Of a stretch of DNA of 64,000 nt, positions 34,637-47,900 are shown in pieces. A program made the translations under genes and the position numbers. Source of the stretch: Haliotis asinina. Its lineage: Eukaryota; Mollusca; Gastropoda; Lepetellida; Haliotidae. Location of the stretch: assembly GCF_037392515.1 (NCBI RefSeq), contig NC_090290.1, positions 23,457,753-23,521,752 of the forward strand, written 5' to 3'. Position 1 is the stretch's first letter. Every line of letters starts with the position of its first letter. The notes beneath the pieces were generated by a model, which had not been told where the DNA came from, made no database searches, and saw only the letters and a program-made list of their open reading frames with translations.

Positions 34637-34805
34637 TGCCAGTGTGGCAGGCTAGTCTAGTGGTTAAAGCTTTTACTTATCAATCAGGAGACCCTGGTTT
34701 GATTCCCCACGTGTGTACAATGAGTGAAGCCCATTTCTAGAGACTCCCACCATGATGTTTCTAAAATTTTCTTATTAGTGGCACAAAACTCTACTCACTC
34801 ATTTA
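34637..34805 (+). mobile_element. SINE family 2 copy
   Basis: TGGCAGGCTAGTCTAGTGG head, CTGGTTTGATTCCCCACG box B, GAAGCCCATTTCTAG body, decayed tail and ACTCACTC end. Confidence 0.75.
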
Positions 34806-35228
34806 CTGACTTGTTACACCACTTCTGTCTACCTCCAAGGATTAAGATGGAACTCATGGGCATATTACACTTTGGCAAGTGTTTATTTTGTTTTCAGTGT
34901 TATTTGTTATTTCCAACATGTATTCAGTTACAATCATTTGGTATTTAATAGGATGAAATTGAAAATGTATTATGCTGTACACTGCCCAGGGAGTTGAGAA
35001 CATTATGTAAAACCACTGATCATTGATCCTGTTAATGTATGTTTTGTTGCTGTATGAGTAGATCCTAAGCATGTTAACAAGGAAATATGAATATGCAATA
35101 TTTCGAAGGCATATATTCACAGAAAAAGAAAAGAAAAACCCACTAAAATTAAGTTTTCAAATGTGATGAAGTCATTAGCTTAAAGTGTTTTTAAATTGAT
35201 TCAAATATGCCGACAGTCACATACTCCA

Positions 35229-35570
35229 TCCTCACCCTCCCAGATACACGTCCTGTCATTTTGTCACATCGTCTGTGGGTCGAGAAATCTTGTACAAAAA
35301 GGCCAGAGGGGTCAAAATGATTTTGTTGTTTTTTTCTTTTTGATCTAAAATTGATAGTAACCACATCTGAAACTTGTAATTACCAGAAACGATGTAGCAG
35401 TTATTGGTTTCAAAAGTGGTAATTACCAGTTTCTAAAGTGGTGTTGACCAGAAAATAAGTGTTAACAACAGAATATTAACTGTTCCTAAGTTAATTTAAT
35501 TATGTTCCCAGGCAGCCCCTTGTCCTGACCCTCCCAAATACACATCCAATCATTTTGTCACATCGTCTGT
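35229..35570. repeat. Pair of 48-bp direct repeats upstream of ferroportin
   Basis: The segment containing CATTTTGTCACATCGTCTGT occurs at 35229-35276 and again at 35523-35570 with few mismatches. The second copy ends about 85 bp before the ferroportin start codon. Confidence 0.7.
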
Positions 35571-35653
35571 AAGCCTTGGGATTTGGGACATGTCAAACTT
35601 GTCATCGTTTGCTTTAGATCCAAGAGCCACAATCCCTTCAGCTTCAGACAACC

Positions 35654-35969
35654 ATGTCGATGCAACACACTGATGGTGTTCGTCCTTGTGACACAAGTCA
35701 GGGAAATAAGTCAGACAATGGATTTGATAATCCTGTTTATTATGATGATGATGATGATGATGCTTCTAGTTCTGCTGTAATTGAGGTGGTTTGTTTGAAT
35801 TCTGCACCACCTGCTGGAGTTTCTGCAAGTCAAAATGTTGAACCATTAGAGGATACTTCTGGGATTGTGCTTGGCAAGGAAACTGATGATGGAGTTGTAA
35901 GGAGTCAGGGCTTGGATATTTCGGACCAAGACACAGTTTTGTGTTGTCGAAAAGTTGAAAAGCATGCAC
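35654..35969 (+). CDS. SLC40A1: Ferroportin coding exon 1 (N-terminal tail)
   Basis: ATG at 35654. It encodes a 105-residue hydrophilic tail containing FDNPVY (residues 24-29) followed by six Asp residues from a (GAT)n run. The GTGAGT donor leaves one base (C), which completes an Arg codon with GT at the next acceptor 6.8 kb downstream. That phase match and the family's cytosolic N-terminus support the assignment. Possible acceptors at 35616 and 35640 imply an upstream non-coding exon. Confidence 0.72.
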
Positions 35970-38900
35970 GTGAGTTATGAAGTTTTAAAGTTTGAGGAAT
36001 TAAATAGATTTGCTACTATATTAACAAGATGAATTTAAGTTATTTCAAAATGTATGAGGCTCTATTTTCCACATGTACTTAAGTTTTGATATTTGTTTAA
36101 CTGAGGTTTGGGCATCAAATAGTTCAACTTCTCATTAAGGTTGCGCATCAGGTATCTTATTCAGATTGGCTGTTCAGAGTAGCAGTGATTGCAATTCAGA
36201 ATCCCAAAATGGAAAAGATGATAAAAGGGTTTCAGGTTTACTTGTGTTAATGTATATCTGAATCTTTGGGTGGAGTAAATGCAAAGACTCTGGAAAAGGT
36301 CATCTTAACCTAAGTCAGTCTCATACTCTGGATAAATCAACTATAATGAAAATAATAATATGTTGTATTTTCTCTTCCAAGTTCATGAAGACATATATAT
36401 GTCTTGTAAGGTTATAATATTGAGCTGCACAAATTTAAGGGTTTTGTTTTTACCAGTCCACAAAAGTAGGGGCGGTTGGGAAGCCTACTGGTTACAGTGT
36501 TTTCTTCTCACACTAAAAGCCCATCTGTGTGAAGCCCATTTCTGTTGTTCCTGCAATAATATTGCTGGGATTTTGCTAAAAGAGACATAAAACTATACTC
36601 ACTAACTGGTGCAAGTGTGAATTTGAAGTAAACATATAGGGAAGCGGCTTATAAGGAAATTAACATTGTTACTAATGAACTTAATAGTGACATGAATGTC
36701 CACATGGACTGCTCAAGTTGGATTCGTGATCTTGGAACAGGTTGTTTTTTAGCATATATCATCATCCCTAATGCATGGTGTTATTTCTTTAATGATGTGT
36801 CAGGGCTCCAAATAAGGGCCATATCGGTGTATGTACAGATAAAATATATGCACAATATGGTAGGAAAACAATGAGAAAACGTAGCAGATATGCACCACAG
36901 TAATGGTGTACGTCCTTAGAATCATTTACAGGTGTATTTATCTCAAAAAGTGTTGCATTATTGTTTACTGACTTGTTGCCATATGAGTAGCAATGCTATG
37001 GGGAATATAGGAAACGAAGCACAAGATTACTTACACAACGTTAAATTCCATTCAGCACTCTAAATGTACTCTTTAGTCTTAACTTTTTCTACTACTCTAA
37101 TATTGAAATAATAAGGCGTACATACTACCCATGTTGAAAAATTACCCCAATCCCTAATGTGGATTTGGATCCTTTCACCAACATAGCTTTGTTTTGGAGT
37201 GATGTCACTTACCATCTCTGCTATGTTTTATCTGATACCCAGTTAGTTAAGAGCTTGAATACAGCAATGATAGACCGAAGATGTTTAGTGTGATAGATAC
37301 TTCAAGTATGAACTAGTTTCACAATAATAGTGTTCAAAGTGTTCTCTTGTATTTTGATATGTTGTTTAATTGGTCATATATATGTACAAGAAGTAGGTAC
37401 TGTAATTATTATTATTGTATATATAGATGTAGAAGACAGTGTACATAAAAGTTTACGTGAATACTATTTAAGTTGCACATGATGAACTTAAACCTATGCC
37501 TTTCATATGAAACTCAGACTGGTTTAATTACCATGTTCGTTGAGGAAGAAAGGCTGTAAAGTGGCTCTGTGGTCAAGGCTTGTCATGCTGATGACTGGGT
37601 TCAGTTTCCATTATTGGTGTCATATAGTAATAATAATGAATTTTTATGTGGCGCTGAATCCAACCACTAAATGGGTACTGAAAATGCTTCCTGTAAGTTA
37701 AAGTGAAAGGTGAAATGAGGATAAACAAGATATGAAAAAAAACATGCTGTCTTTTAGGGGTGAAACAGTACACTCTCACCATGGTACAGTACATATTGTG
37801 GTACAAGGCCTGTTTCAGTTCCTTATATATGAGATATGATCACAATGCAGAAAAATGAAAACTAGAGCCAAACTAAACCTTATTTTGTTTAATAACATGT
37901 TAAAACTTAATCATAATCATTGTTAGTTTGAGGCACGATATGGCTGAAATTTTGCTGATGTGATGTTAAATCTTAACTGAATCACTCATTTTTTTTATTA
38001 TGAATGATCAAAACTGTCATTATATGAATTATATAAATAAATTGAATAAATGAACACAATACATAACAACTGGATAGCAAATTGGAAGTGATCCTCACAA
38101 GCATGTCAAAAATTACTGCAGATTTGTCAAATCACCAGGTATGATCATCAATTGCATTGCAACAGTTTAAAAGTTGTGGGGTGGGATAGGACAAGATTAT
38201 GAAATTGATAACCATGGTGGGGTGGAGGTTTGGGGAGGGGGGAGGGTGCTGGGGAGGGAGAATATATGAAAGGACAGACAAGTTATCTTGAAAGTTAAAT
38301 TAATAGCAAATGCGTTACATTATTCAGTTAACTCATGTGTTTTTGCTTTAACTATATTGACTGTTCATACAGACTAGTGTATCTTGTGAAATCATCAGCG
38401 CACATGAGAAAAGTCCAGAGTAGTTGCATCTTCTGTCATTGGAAGAAATGAACTCCCAGGCAACATCCCCTTGAGATATTTCATCAGTAATGGATGTGTG
38501 GACATGCAGTAGCAGAATGTTGTTCAGACACTCCTGTGTTATTGTAGATCTGACGTATGACTTCAGGCATCAAAGGTGTGTTCAGTGAAAATTTCAAAAA
38601 TTTGGAGCGGTGCAGTACAAAAACAGTGAAAAAAAAGGGTGCTGAAACTTATTCAGCACCATGCTGGAGTCAAACACCCAAACACAACACACTAGTGCAT
38701 GTAGAAGATAGACATGTTATTATTATATATTTATTTTTGTTCAGATCATTTTTTGAATTTATACTGAAGTCTAACATATTCTGCCAGTTGTATTTGGATA
38801 AAGCCAGTGAGGATTTTATACATCTTTTGTGCAAATGATATGGTTATATAATGTACGCATTTACAGAAGGTATAAGATGACTGGATAATTATTTTTATTT

Positions 38901-41900
38901 GAAACAACTGTAGAAGGAACCCAGGTACTGAAGTCTTGCTGACTTATAAATCTAAGTAGATGACATTAAAAAATGGTGGCTGTCTACAAGTACATAGATT
39001 CAACTTCTACCATGATTCAACTTCTTGACATATTAGAAAGGTCATAAAAGGTTTTTAAAATGACCAAAAGAGGACCAAATACTGCAGTTCTACTAATACC
39101 GCAGTATACCATTTCAACCCAGCTGTCTTTTGGAATCAATACAGACAGTATTGTGTATGGTTCAGGTGCATGCTTCCACAATTACTTAAAAATTTCAACC
39201 GACCCATTTCTTTCCAAAAGTAATAATGCAGCATTTGAAATAGCTGGGACAGGTTAGTTTAAACAGGACTGCCATATTCTTAAATTCGCCTGCCCGATGG
39301 TCTGGTTTAAATTTAGATATGATTATGAAGATATTTATCATGAAGATATTCATCATATATCAGGATAATAAATCAGTGAGCAGGCAGGTATGTTTTGGTG
39401 ACCTTGACCTTATTTTCAAGGTCACCACAACACTTTGGCCACTCAGATTCTTGTTGATGTGATATCTCATGAATTATTCTACCCAGTATCTTCAAATTTG
39501 GTGACAGCGTACATTGGGGGATAATGCAGACACTAGGCTTTTTTGGTTACCTTGAGCTTATTTTCAAGGTCACCAGGCCACTTTGGCCACTTTTCAGATT
39601 CTTGTTAATGTGATATCTCATGAACTATTGTACCCAAAATCTTCAAATTTGATGACAGCCTTCATTGGGGGATTACGCAGAGATCAGTGAGCTATCCTTA
39701 TTTTCAAGGTCATTATGATACGTTGAACACTTTTCACACTCCTTAACATATCTCATGAACTAGTATATTTGATGTCTTCAAATTTGGTGACAGCCTACAT
39801 TTGGTTAGTTTACATTTGGGGATTGTGCAAACACTGGCCAATTTGGGTGACCTTGGTCTTATTTTCAATATGACCACAACACTTTGTCCACTTTTCGAAC
39901 TTATGTTAACACAATATTCCATAAAACATTGCAACCAAATTATGTCTTCAGTTTTCTTGACAGCCTACATTGGGTGATTATCCAGACACCAGTCATTTCA
40001 CGCATCTTGTGTATGAGCAAATAGTAAAGAGTAATGAATATGTTATAAATATTTCATTCTCCATTAGCGACAAGGGACACTGCCATGTTAGTGGCAAACA
40101 CCTGTTATGTAATTTCACTTCACTTGCTACACATCCTATCCATTGCATTAAAACACCAGTCTATTTAGTGGCAACCTAGAGCAGCCTTCATAGAGAATGT
40201 AGAAAATAAAGTGTTAAAGTTAACTGATAGGCTGCAAAGTAATTGTGAGGCAAACTTGATTTTTTTTGTGGTATATTAATATGAATATTTATTCATGAAT
40301 GCCTTTGTGTTTAATATTAAGAAATTAACATGAAAAACACATGTAAATGTTCAGTTGAAACATTTAAGCACTATCTTCTTTAAAGCCAAAAAGGCAATAT
40401 CTTGCAAACAGTGCCTCTTAAGGCAGAATGACTGTGCTGCAGGGTACTGTGGCAAAATAATGCAAGTGGAAATATTTCATTTTGCATATCTCTTTAAGAT
40501 GAACAACAAGCTAATTCCACATAAAAACTCCCTGTTAAAATATTCGTAACTATTTGATTCTAGTGACCACTAATAATAAATTGAAATCATGGAAAGATTC
40601 AATTATTTAAAAAATCTGTTTATATAAATGAAAATCATCTTGTGAACTGTTAACTTCCGAAGTATTTTAACACATTTCATGCTCAGTGCAACAAATGCAA
40701 GTTTATTCAGAGAAAACCTTGTCTGACCTTCCTTCTGTTTGAAATCATTCTTATTCGCACATTAACACCTGTCGTTTTCTCGTTAGTAACCTTAACCTGT
40801 GCATCTTCATTGTGGATTGTGAGACCAATGTGTCTTCACTTGTTAACCTACAGTTGTCTTTTTGTTGTTTATCTCCTCTGAAGCGGCTTGTTTATTGACA
40901 CAAGTCGAGGATAATGCTTGGAATTGACGCTGAACAAACGGTTTATTTGCTGAACAAGCAGATCACATGTTGAAGCAGCCCTCTCTGATGTTTAAGGATG
41001 CTAGACATTCACAATATCACGGAAACAGTGTTTAACTTAAATAAAACACAATAATACTGTGAAAAAGCACATGGTTTCATGCTTAGCTCATTGTTCGCGG
41101 GTTTAAAAGTACAAAAGACACTCACAGTTGTTAATGAAAATCCTTCGTTTTTAACATGTTACTGTAAATCGGTTTAAGACCAACGTAATGGAGAATACAA
41201 TTAAGGTTTGTGTAGGGTATTAGACAAGTTAGATATTTAACACATTTCTTTCTCTTATAGTCTCAATGCACAATGCAAGTTAAATATGTCTCAGTGCAAA
41301 CTCAGTCCGTATGGATGTTATTCAGATGTTGTAAAACCTGTTCTGAAGTTATCAGTTAAACAACTCAGCAAGTTTGTAGATAGGGTTGATTCACTTTTGG
41401 CTTGATAACAATGTAAGAACCTACACTGAAATGTCTCTCTATGCAGTAAATAAGAAATTGTCATCCATAAAGTTGTATGTTTCATTTTTGAGTCACCAAA
41501 TTCTAGAATGCCGATCAAACAAATAGCAGGGCCTTCTGCAAATGTAATATGTGATCCGTGAAGGTTGGGGTAGAATAGGCCTTCAGCAACCTGTGCTTGG
41601 AATAAGAGGCGACTATGCTTGTCGTAAGAGACAACTAACGGGTCTGGGTGGTCTGAGGCTTGCTGACTTTGTTGACACATCATCATCAGACTCAATTATT
41701 TACAGACTGCCATCATATAGCTGGAATATTGCTGAGTGCTGCATAAAACTCACCTCACTCAAATGTAGTATGTGATTGTTAAGTGCTTTTACTGAAATGA
41801 TCACGCTGATAAACATGCTTCAATTTTTGAGAAGCTTGTTCTGATATAATATGACCTGTCTGTGTTTTTGTCAGAAAAAAATTCACACTCCCACAAAAAT

Positions 41901-44900
41901 GGTGACATATTTGAAGTACAATATTGTTGCTTTGTTGAATAAAATGTAGCAAAGTATGGTGTTCATGGAGATACCCGAGCCTTTCCTCACTATTTATTAA
42001 GTGGTTAATAAAAACACTTGTAAAACAGTTTCCAAATTTTGCTAGTCACTCAGGCTAGCTGTGCCTGAAAGTTACTAGCCCACAAAATAATTCATAAGTT
42101 GGAAATTTGAATGGAGAAACTGAGCAGAAGATTACAGAAATAGATGCAGAAAATAATACAGAAAATGATACAAAAAATGGCGCAGAAAATGATGCAGAAA
42201 ATGACCCAGAAAATTATGCAGGTTTCACCATAAATAATCATTAATAATAATAAGCAGTTAATATGATGAACATGTTTGTTAGACCAGACATAACCTTGCA
42301 TGATTTAAAAGAATAATATAACTAAACAAGTCGTCGAAGCATTAGAATTGGTCAAATTTGTCTGTTCTTATTTTTATTTGCTCCTATTCTGTACAGAGTC
42401 ACTCCAGTGATTGCTGGTATGAGTCCTGTTATTCTGTTGCACAAATTATTGATTTTACGGACACTTCCCCCAGTTTATCCCTAAACAGTTTCCTCCCCCA
42501 GTGGAACTGCAAGAGTGACATTGATCGTTGTGCCATTGTCAAGCAAGAGTGACATGCTTCCCTGACAACGGTATTAGGATCCATACCAAAACGTCGCATC
42601 ATATGTAATACAGAAGTTGTTATCCATAAAGTATCTAACTTTCTGATCACTGGATTGTCTGGTCCAGGCTTGTTTTTTGACAGACCGTCAATATATAGCT
42701 GGAATATTGCTGCGTGCAGTGTTTAACAATTTACAAACAAAAACTTCTCTGAATGTTGAATACTTTGTCCCTAATGTTTATGTATGATACTTCCATGACA
42801 TATTGTTTTCATGTGTTACAGGTAGCTGCAAGGACTTTGTGACCGGAACCAACTTCCTGGTGTACTGCAGCCATTTCCTGTCAGCATGGGTGAGTGAGGC
42901 ATTTCTGTTGCATTTCTTACATCACCTAAACAAAATATCATCTTGCCAATGCAAATGTACATTTGTTGTTCGAAGTCCTTTGGGCACTGTAGCAGGGACA
43001 TTGCACATGGACATTGTAGCAGGGACACTGTATTCAAGCATTGTAGCAGGGACATTGTATGTGGGCATTGTAGCAGGGACACTGTATTCAAGCATTGTAG
43101 CAGGGACATTTTATATGGACATTGTAGCAGGGACACTGTATTCAAGCATTGTAGCAGGGACATTTTATATGGACATTGTAGCAGGGACATTGTATACAGG
43201 CATTTTATCCGGGACATTGTATATGGACATTGTATCAGGGACATTGTATACAGGCGTTTTATCAGCGACGTATATGGGCATTGTAGCAGGGACACTGTAT
43301 TCAAGTATTGTAGCAGGACAGTGTATACATCATTGGTTCAGGAAGATCGGATGATGGCACTATTTCAGGGAGCTCATATGCAAGCATCATTTCTGGTAAG
43401 TTGTATCACAGAGGTTGTTTGGGGGCTTAGTGGACATTATGTTTTGTTACATTAGGGTCTTCAAACTGAATATAAAAACCATGTCAACTTGCATTTAATG
43501 TTCAAGTAGTACCTTAGTTTTATACAGTTGGCTGGCATTGTTCCAGGGAGATCGTATGTGGGCCTTTGGTGTTGGTCTATTCCTGATCAAGATTTCCCCA
43601 GAATCCCTTCAACTGACTGCATCGTATGGGTTGGCTTCAGGACTTTCCGTTCTCTTAATGGGAGCCCTGATAGGAGACTGGGTAGACAACACACCACGAC
43701 TCAAAGGTGCGATTTTTCTTTGACAGAAAATACACTACGTCTCAAAGGTGAGGTACACATTAGGTAGACAATACACCATAACTCAGATGTCGGGTTCACC
43801 ATAGTCAGAATATGTTCCACAACTCAGCTCATCCTGTGTAAATGATAAAACTTTTTATCATCCCAGGCAGTGAATCATTATGGGCTTCACATTTAACCAA
43901 ACTATTATTCCAAGCTGCATTAATCTGTCTCTCTATTCCAGCTGCACAACTGTCCCTGGTGCTGCAGAATCTGTTTGTTGCCCTGTGTGCGGGGGTCGTG
44001 TACGTGAACCTCACTTATCACGAGAACTTTATGACCATGTGGGACGGGTGGCTGCAGAAGCTGGCGTCAGCGGTGATTATCATCTTGGCCATCTTGGCCA
44101 ACCTGGCTAGTGTAGCTCGGATGATCGCTGTGGAGAGAGACTGGGTGGTTGAGATCTGTGGCAAGGATAAAGACATGCTAGCAAGTAGGTAGTCAGAATG
44201 TAATATGAGGGTGTGGAGTCATCCCATAGACTACATCTTTAGCTTGCGGACAGTGCTAATCTCTTTGGTCCAATGGACAAGGCACAAAACTTCAGATCGA
44301 AAAGTCTGTGGTTTATGTACCAGCACATATATCTGCAATAACTCTGAGAAATATGCATTGAATAGTGTTGGAATCATCTCATGAATTATGTCCCTTAGCT
44401 GTATGAGGATCAGTTTGTCAGTTTTAAGTAATCATCTAACACATGCTCATCAGTCTGTTCATACAACAGTCTCATTAACTTGAGATTGTTTGCTCTTTTG
44501 AGATGATTCTCTACTTCTCTACATGAAGATTTGAGGACACCACCACAGAAAGTCCCTAATCCTGTTTTTTTTCACACAGAATGTGAAATAATGGACCACT
44601 AAGAAAACCCTACATTATACAACAAACATACCTCTGCTTGATAGACATCTATTGATCCTAATTATTTCAAACTTATTCTCCAAGATTGTGTGTTCAATCT
44701 ATATGGTATTTCTCATTCACAGAAATGACTGCTACGTTGAGAAGAATTGACCTTGCAACAAAGATTTTGGCTCCAATTGCAACTGGCCAGATAATGTATT
44801 TCACGGAGATGAGGATTGGTGCTGTGTTCATTGGTGGCTGGAATGTTGTTACAGTGTTCCTGGAATACTACCTCATATGGAAGGTCTACAACACGGTGCC

Positions 44901-47900
44901 TTCTCTGCGCAAGAAGAAATACTGGACGAAAAGTGACAGTAAGTCCTGCTTTATTTCAGGAAGTTACTTTTTGTAAATGAAGATGCTTTAAGTTTTGACC
45001 ATACTGAAGGTCACCAAAATGACTAGGCACTGCACCTTCCCTAGATAAAGCTTGGTGTTGAATGTGAAGAAAATCCAGTGAATGGTTCTTGAGATATCTC
45101 GTTGACAAGCTTAACATGCAGCTTACAAGCTGAAATCTTCAAAGTGTCATTGTGACCTTGACAATTAACTGAAGGTCACCAAAATAGACTGGGGCCTGCA
45201 CCTTCCCTAGATAAAGCTTGGTGTTGAATATGAAGCAAATCCAGAGAACAGTTCTTGAAATATCTCACTGGAAACAATCTAGATATTCCAATCCGTATGA
45301 ATGTATGGACGGACGGACGGACGGAGCTAAACACGTGGCGGGGGATAAAAATTGACAAATCAAGATGCTTGATGTATTATCAGACCTATTATGACTCTAA
45401 TAGTGGACTGAACTGAACTATACAACAACTGAATCCAAAGTCTACCCTTGGTAAATAGTGTTATACAAAGAGGACTGTGACCATCCCAAACTCTTTGTCA
45501 CTTTTGGAGACATCTGGCACACACCACTTGATTCCTGAGAATTTTCCAATGAACACTACACATACTTTAAACCAAGTAACACCAAATGCTTGCTCAAAGG
45601 GCATACAAATGAAAGATCAGAAGATAGTCTGACATCTGTGTTCTGAATGAATCAAATGGGCAGATCCATAAATTTTGGAAGGAAGGGGTTCAGGGGGTTC
45701 GAAAACAAACGCAGACACGCACCCACACACCATTGCCTCCACCAACGCAACAACAACTCAAACTCTTCAATATTGATCATGAGCCATTTTCAAAAGGGGG
45801 GTGTTCTAACGGTAACCCCATGAAAACCCCACTGGATTTGGCAGTAGGGGTATGGGTTCTATGTTCATGTTGGAGTTAAGAAAATCTTAACCATGAACTT
45901 CTAATGTATTTCTCGTAATAGCTGAAATAATGAAGGTAGCATTCAGTCTAGAAATACTGAAAACATCTAATGGTTCCTTTAGCAGTCATATTTTTACATT
46001 CCTTTTGATTCACAATTTATGTATTGTTACGGTGAATAATCTGCCAGATCCAAATCTGACAAATGTTATGTCTTCCCCTCAGAGCCAGCAAAATATAACA
46101 CTGATAAGTCTAAAATTTTCAGCATGATGTATTAAGCAAACAGGAGCATGATACAAAGATGCACAACAGAGGATTCATATGCAATGCAAATGAGTCAAAT
46201 CTAAAGTAATGGGTCACAAATATAATGTCAACTCACCAAAGTCTTGGTTTGAGATTGAGAGTGAGAAACAGTTATGCAGAATGTAACTTGGCGAGCAGTC
46301 AGGCAGTGGTTTTGTAGGTCAAGCATTGATAGAGAGGCAGGCTGATGTACTCCAGTAAATCCATATGTTTGTCCGTGTTATCAACACAATTACCAGCCAT
46401 TATATACGCAGTCACTGATTCTTGATTATTCAAGCACATGTGCCACCATCGCCATTACTGTAGAATTTACTTGTAGTCTCCTGGAAGTACACACAACTAA
46501 TCAAAACACATACTCAAAGGGAGGTAATGCTAAAGCGCTACCTTAAAAGGGCACTGATGCAGGGCGAATAATGTTTCTCGCCAATGGTCTAATTACAAAA
46601 CCAAACTGCAAATTGATCAGCGCCTGCTCCCTCGACCGTGAATGACAAAGAGACTGGGCTCTGGTCCACCTTAGCAGAATTTCTTCACCTAAACAGCCAG
46701 TAGGCCAGATGCCCATCATATGCCATTATTTAAAAATATCCATGGTATTCCTTGTCTGATTGTAACAAAATATTCCAACAGTGTAGTTTTTTTCGGATGC
46801 TTGGATGGTATAGTGACTGATCCAATTTGATCCTATTTCTGTTTTTCACCTCGATATTGAATCATGTTATGTGAAAATATGATGTCTACAGGCACGTAGG
46901 AAGCCATTAGGATCGGTCCGAAAAATTGCAAAGCATTATATTCAGACAGTTTTGAGTGTTCCCCCAGCTGTGATAGCAAATAATATCATACATAAAATTT
47001 GGTAGCTATGGTAGCTACCCTTGTTTATTATCTATGATAATAAAAACACACAGTTGATTTATTTGAATTCGTAAACTAAAAACAATGACTTTGCCATTGG
47101 TAGAGAAATCTGAAATTTTTCTTACGTAAAAAAACTGATTACACCTATTTACCCAAGTACACAGCAAATGCCTGTATGTATTTCTTATGTAATGAAGTTC
47201 CGTTGGTATCCTCAAAACAGTTTCGGCCCATAAGTGTTTTCAGGCTGCATGTGATACAAAGATTACATCTTCCTTGCTGTAACTCGCTTTTGATGGTGTA
47301 AATTTACACGTGTTATTTGTCATCATTCTCTTGGTGGTCAGTTAAGGAATTTATAACAGGTATAATTAGTAGTAACACCACACAGGTTACTCAACAAAGG
47401 TTCCCATGTGGCATTTCTCCTGTCTGGAGTAAATACTCAACATTATAAATTAAGGTCTGTAGTAGCAAGTGTATTGTATGTTATGTAATATGTGCATGTA
47501 AGTGATGCAAGAGGGTTTATCAGCTGAGTTGCAAAAACAAACATCGATCAAAGGATTAACCGATAACACACTGATTGATTAATTACTTTTATCTTCTACA
47601 GCGGATTTGTCAAAAGGCAGTGTTTGTAGATGTACTAATCTATACTGACTGCACCTTGTCGTAAAGTGCGAGTGAAAAAACAACCTCCTCCCTGCAAAGA
47701 ATTAACCACCATTGCGTTAAATGATTGATTGCTCATTATTGGTTAACTAAATTACTTAGAATAGTGGACATCATACAATCAGGTGTGCTATCTTGGGTGA
47801 CCAATGAGAGGTTTATCAGGTTTTCACCAGTGTGAAAGACGATGTGTTACTTTTTCGCAAATTAGACTGTTGTAAGAAACACGACAAAGAGCAGGATTAT

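Noticed and set aside
33200..42800. Search for an iron-responsive element (CAGUGN loop with paired upper stem) upstream of and within ferroportin
   Set aside because: The CAGTG occurrences I checked by eye, around 33215, 33670, 34637, 34897 and 42395, lack a five-pair upper stem with the bulged C. The 5' UTR exon is also unknown, so absence is not proven.
42816..43455. Other-frame open frames across the 27-bp minisatellite
   Set aside because: They are shadows of the repeat; only continuity with ferroportin exon 2 is worth noting.
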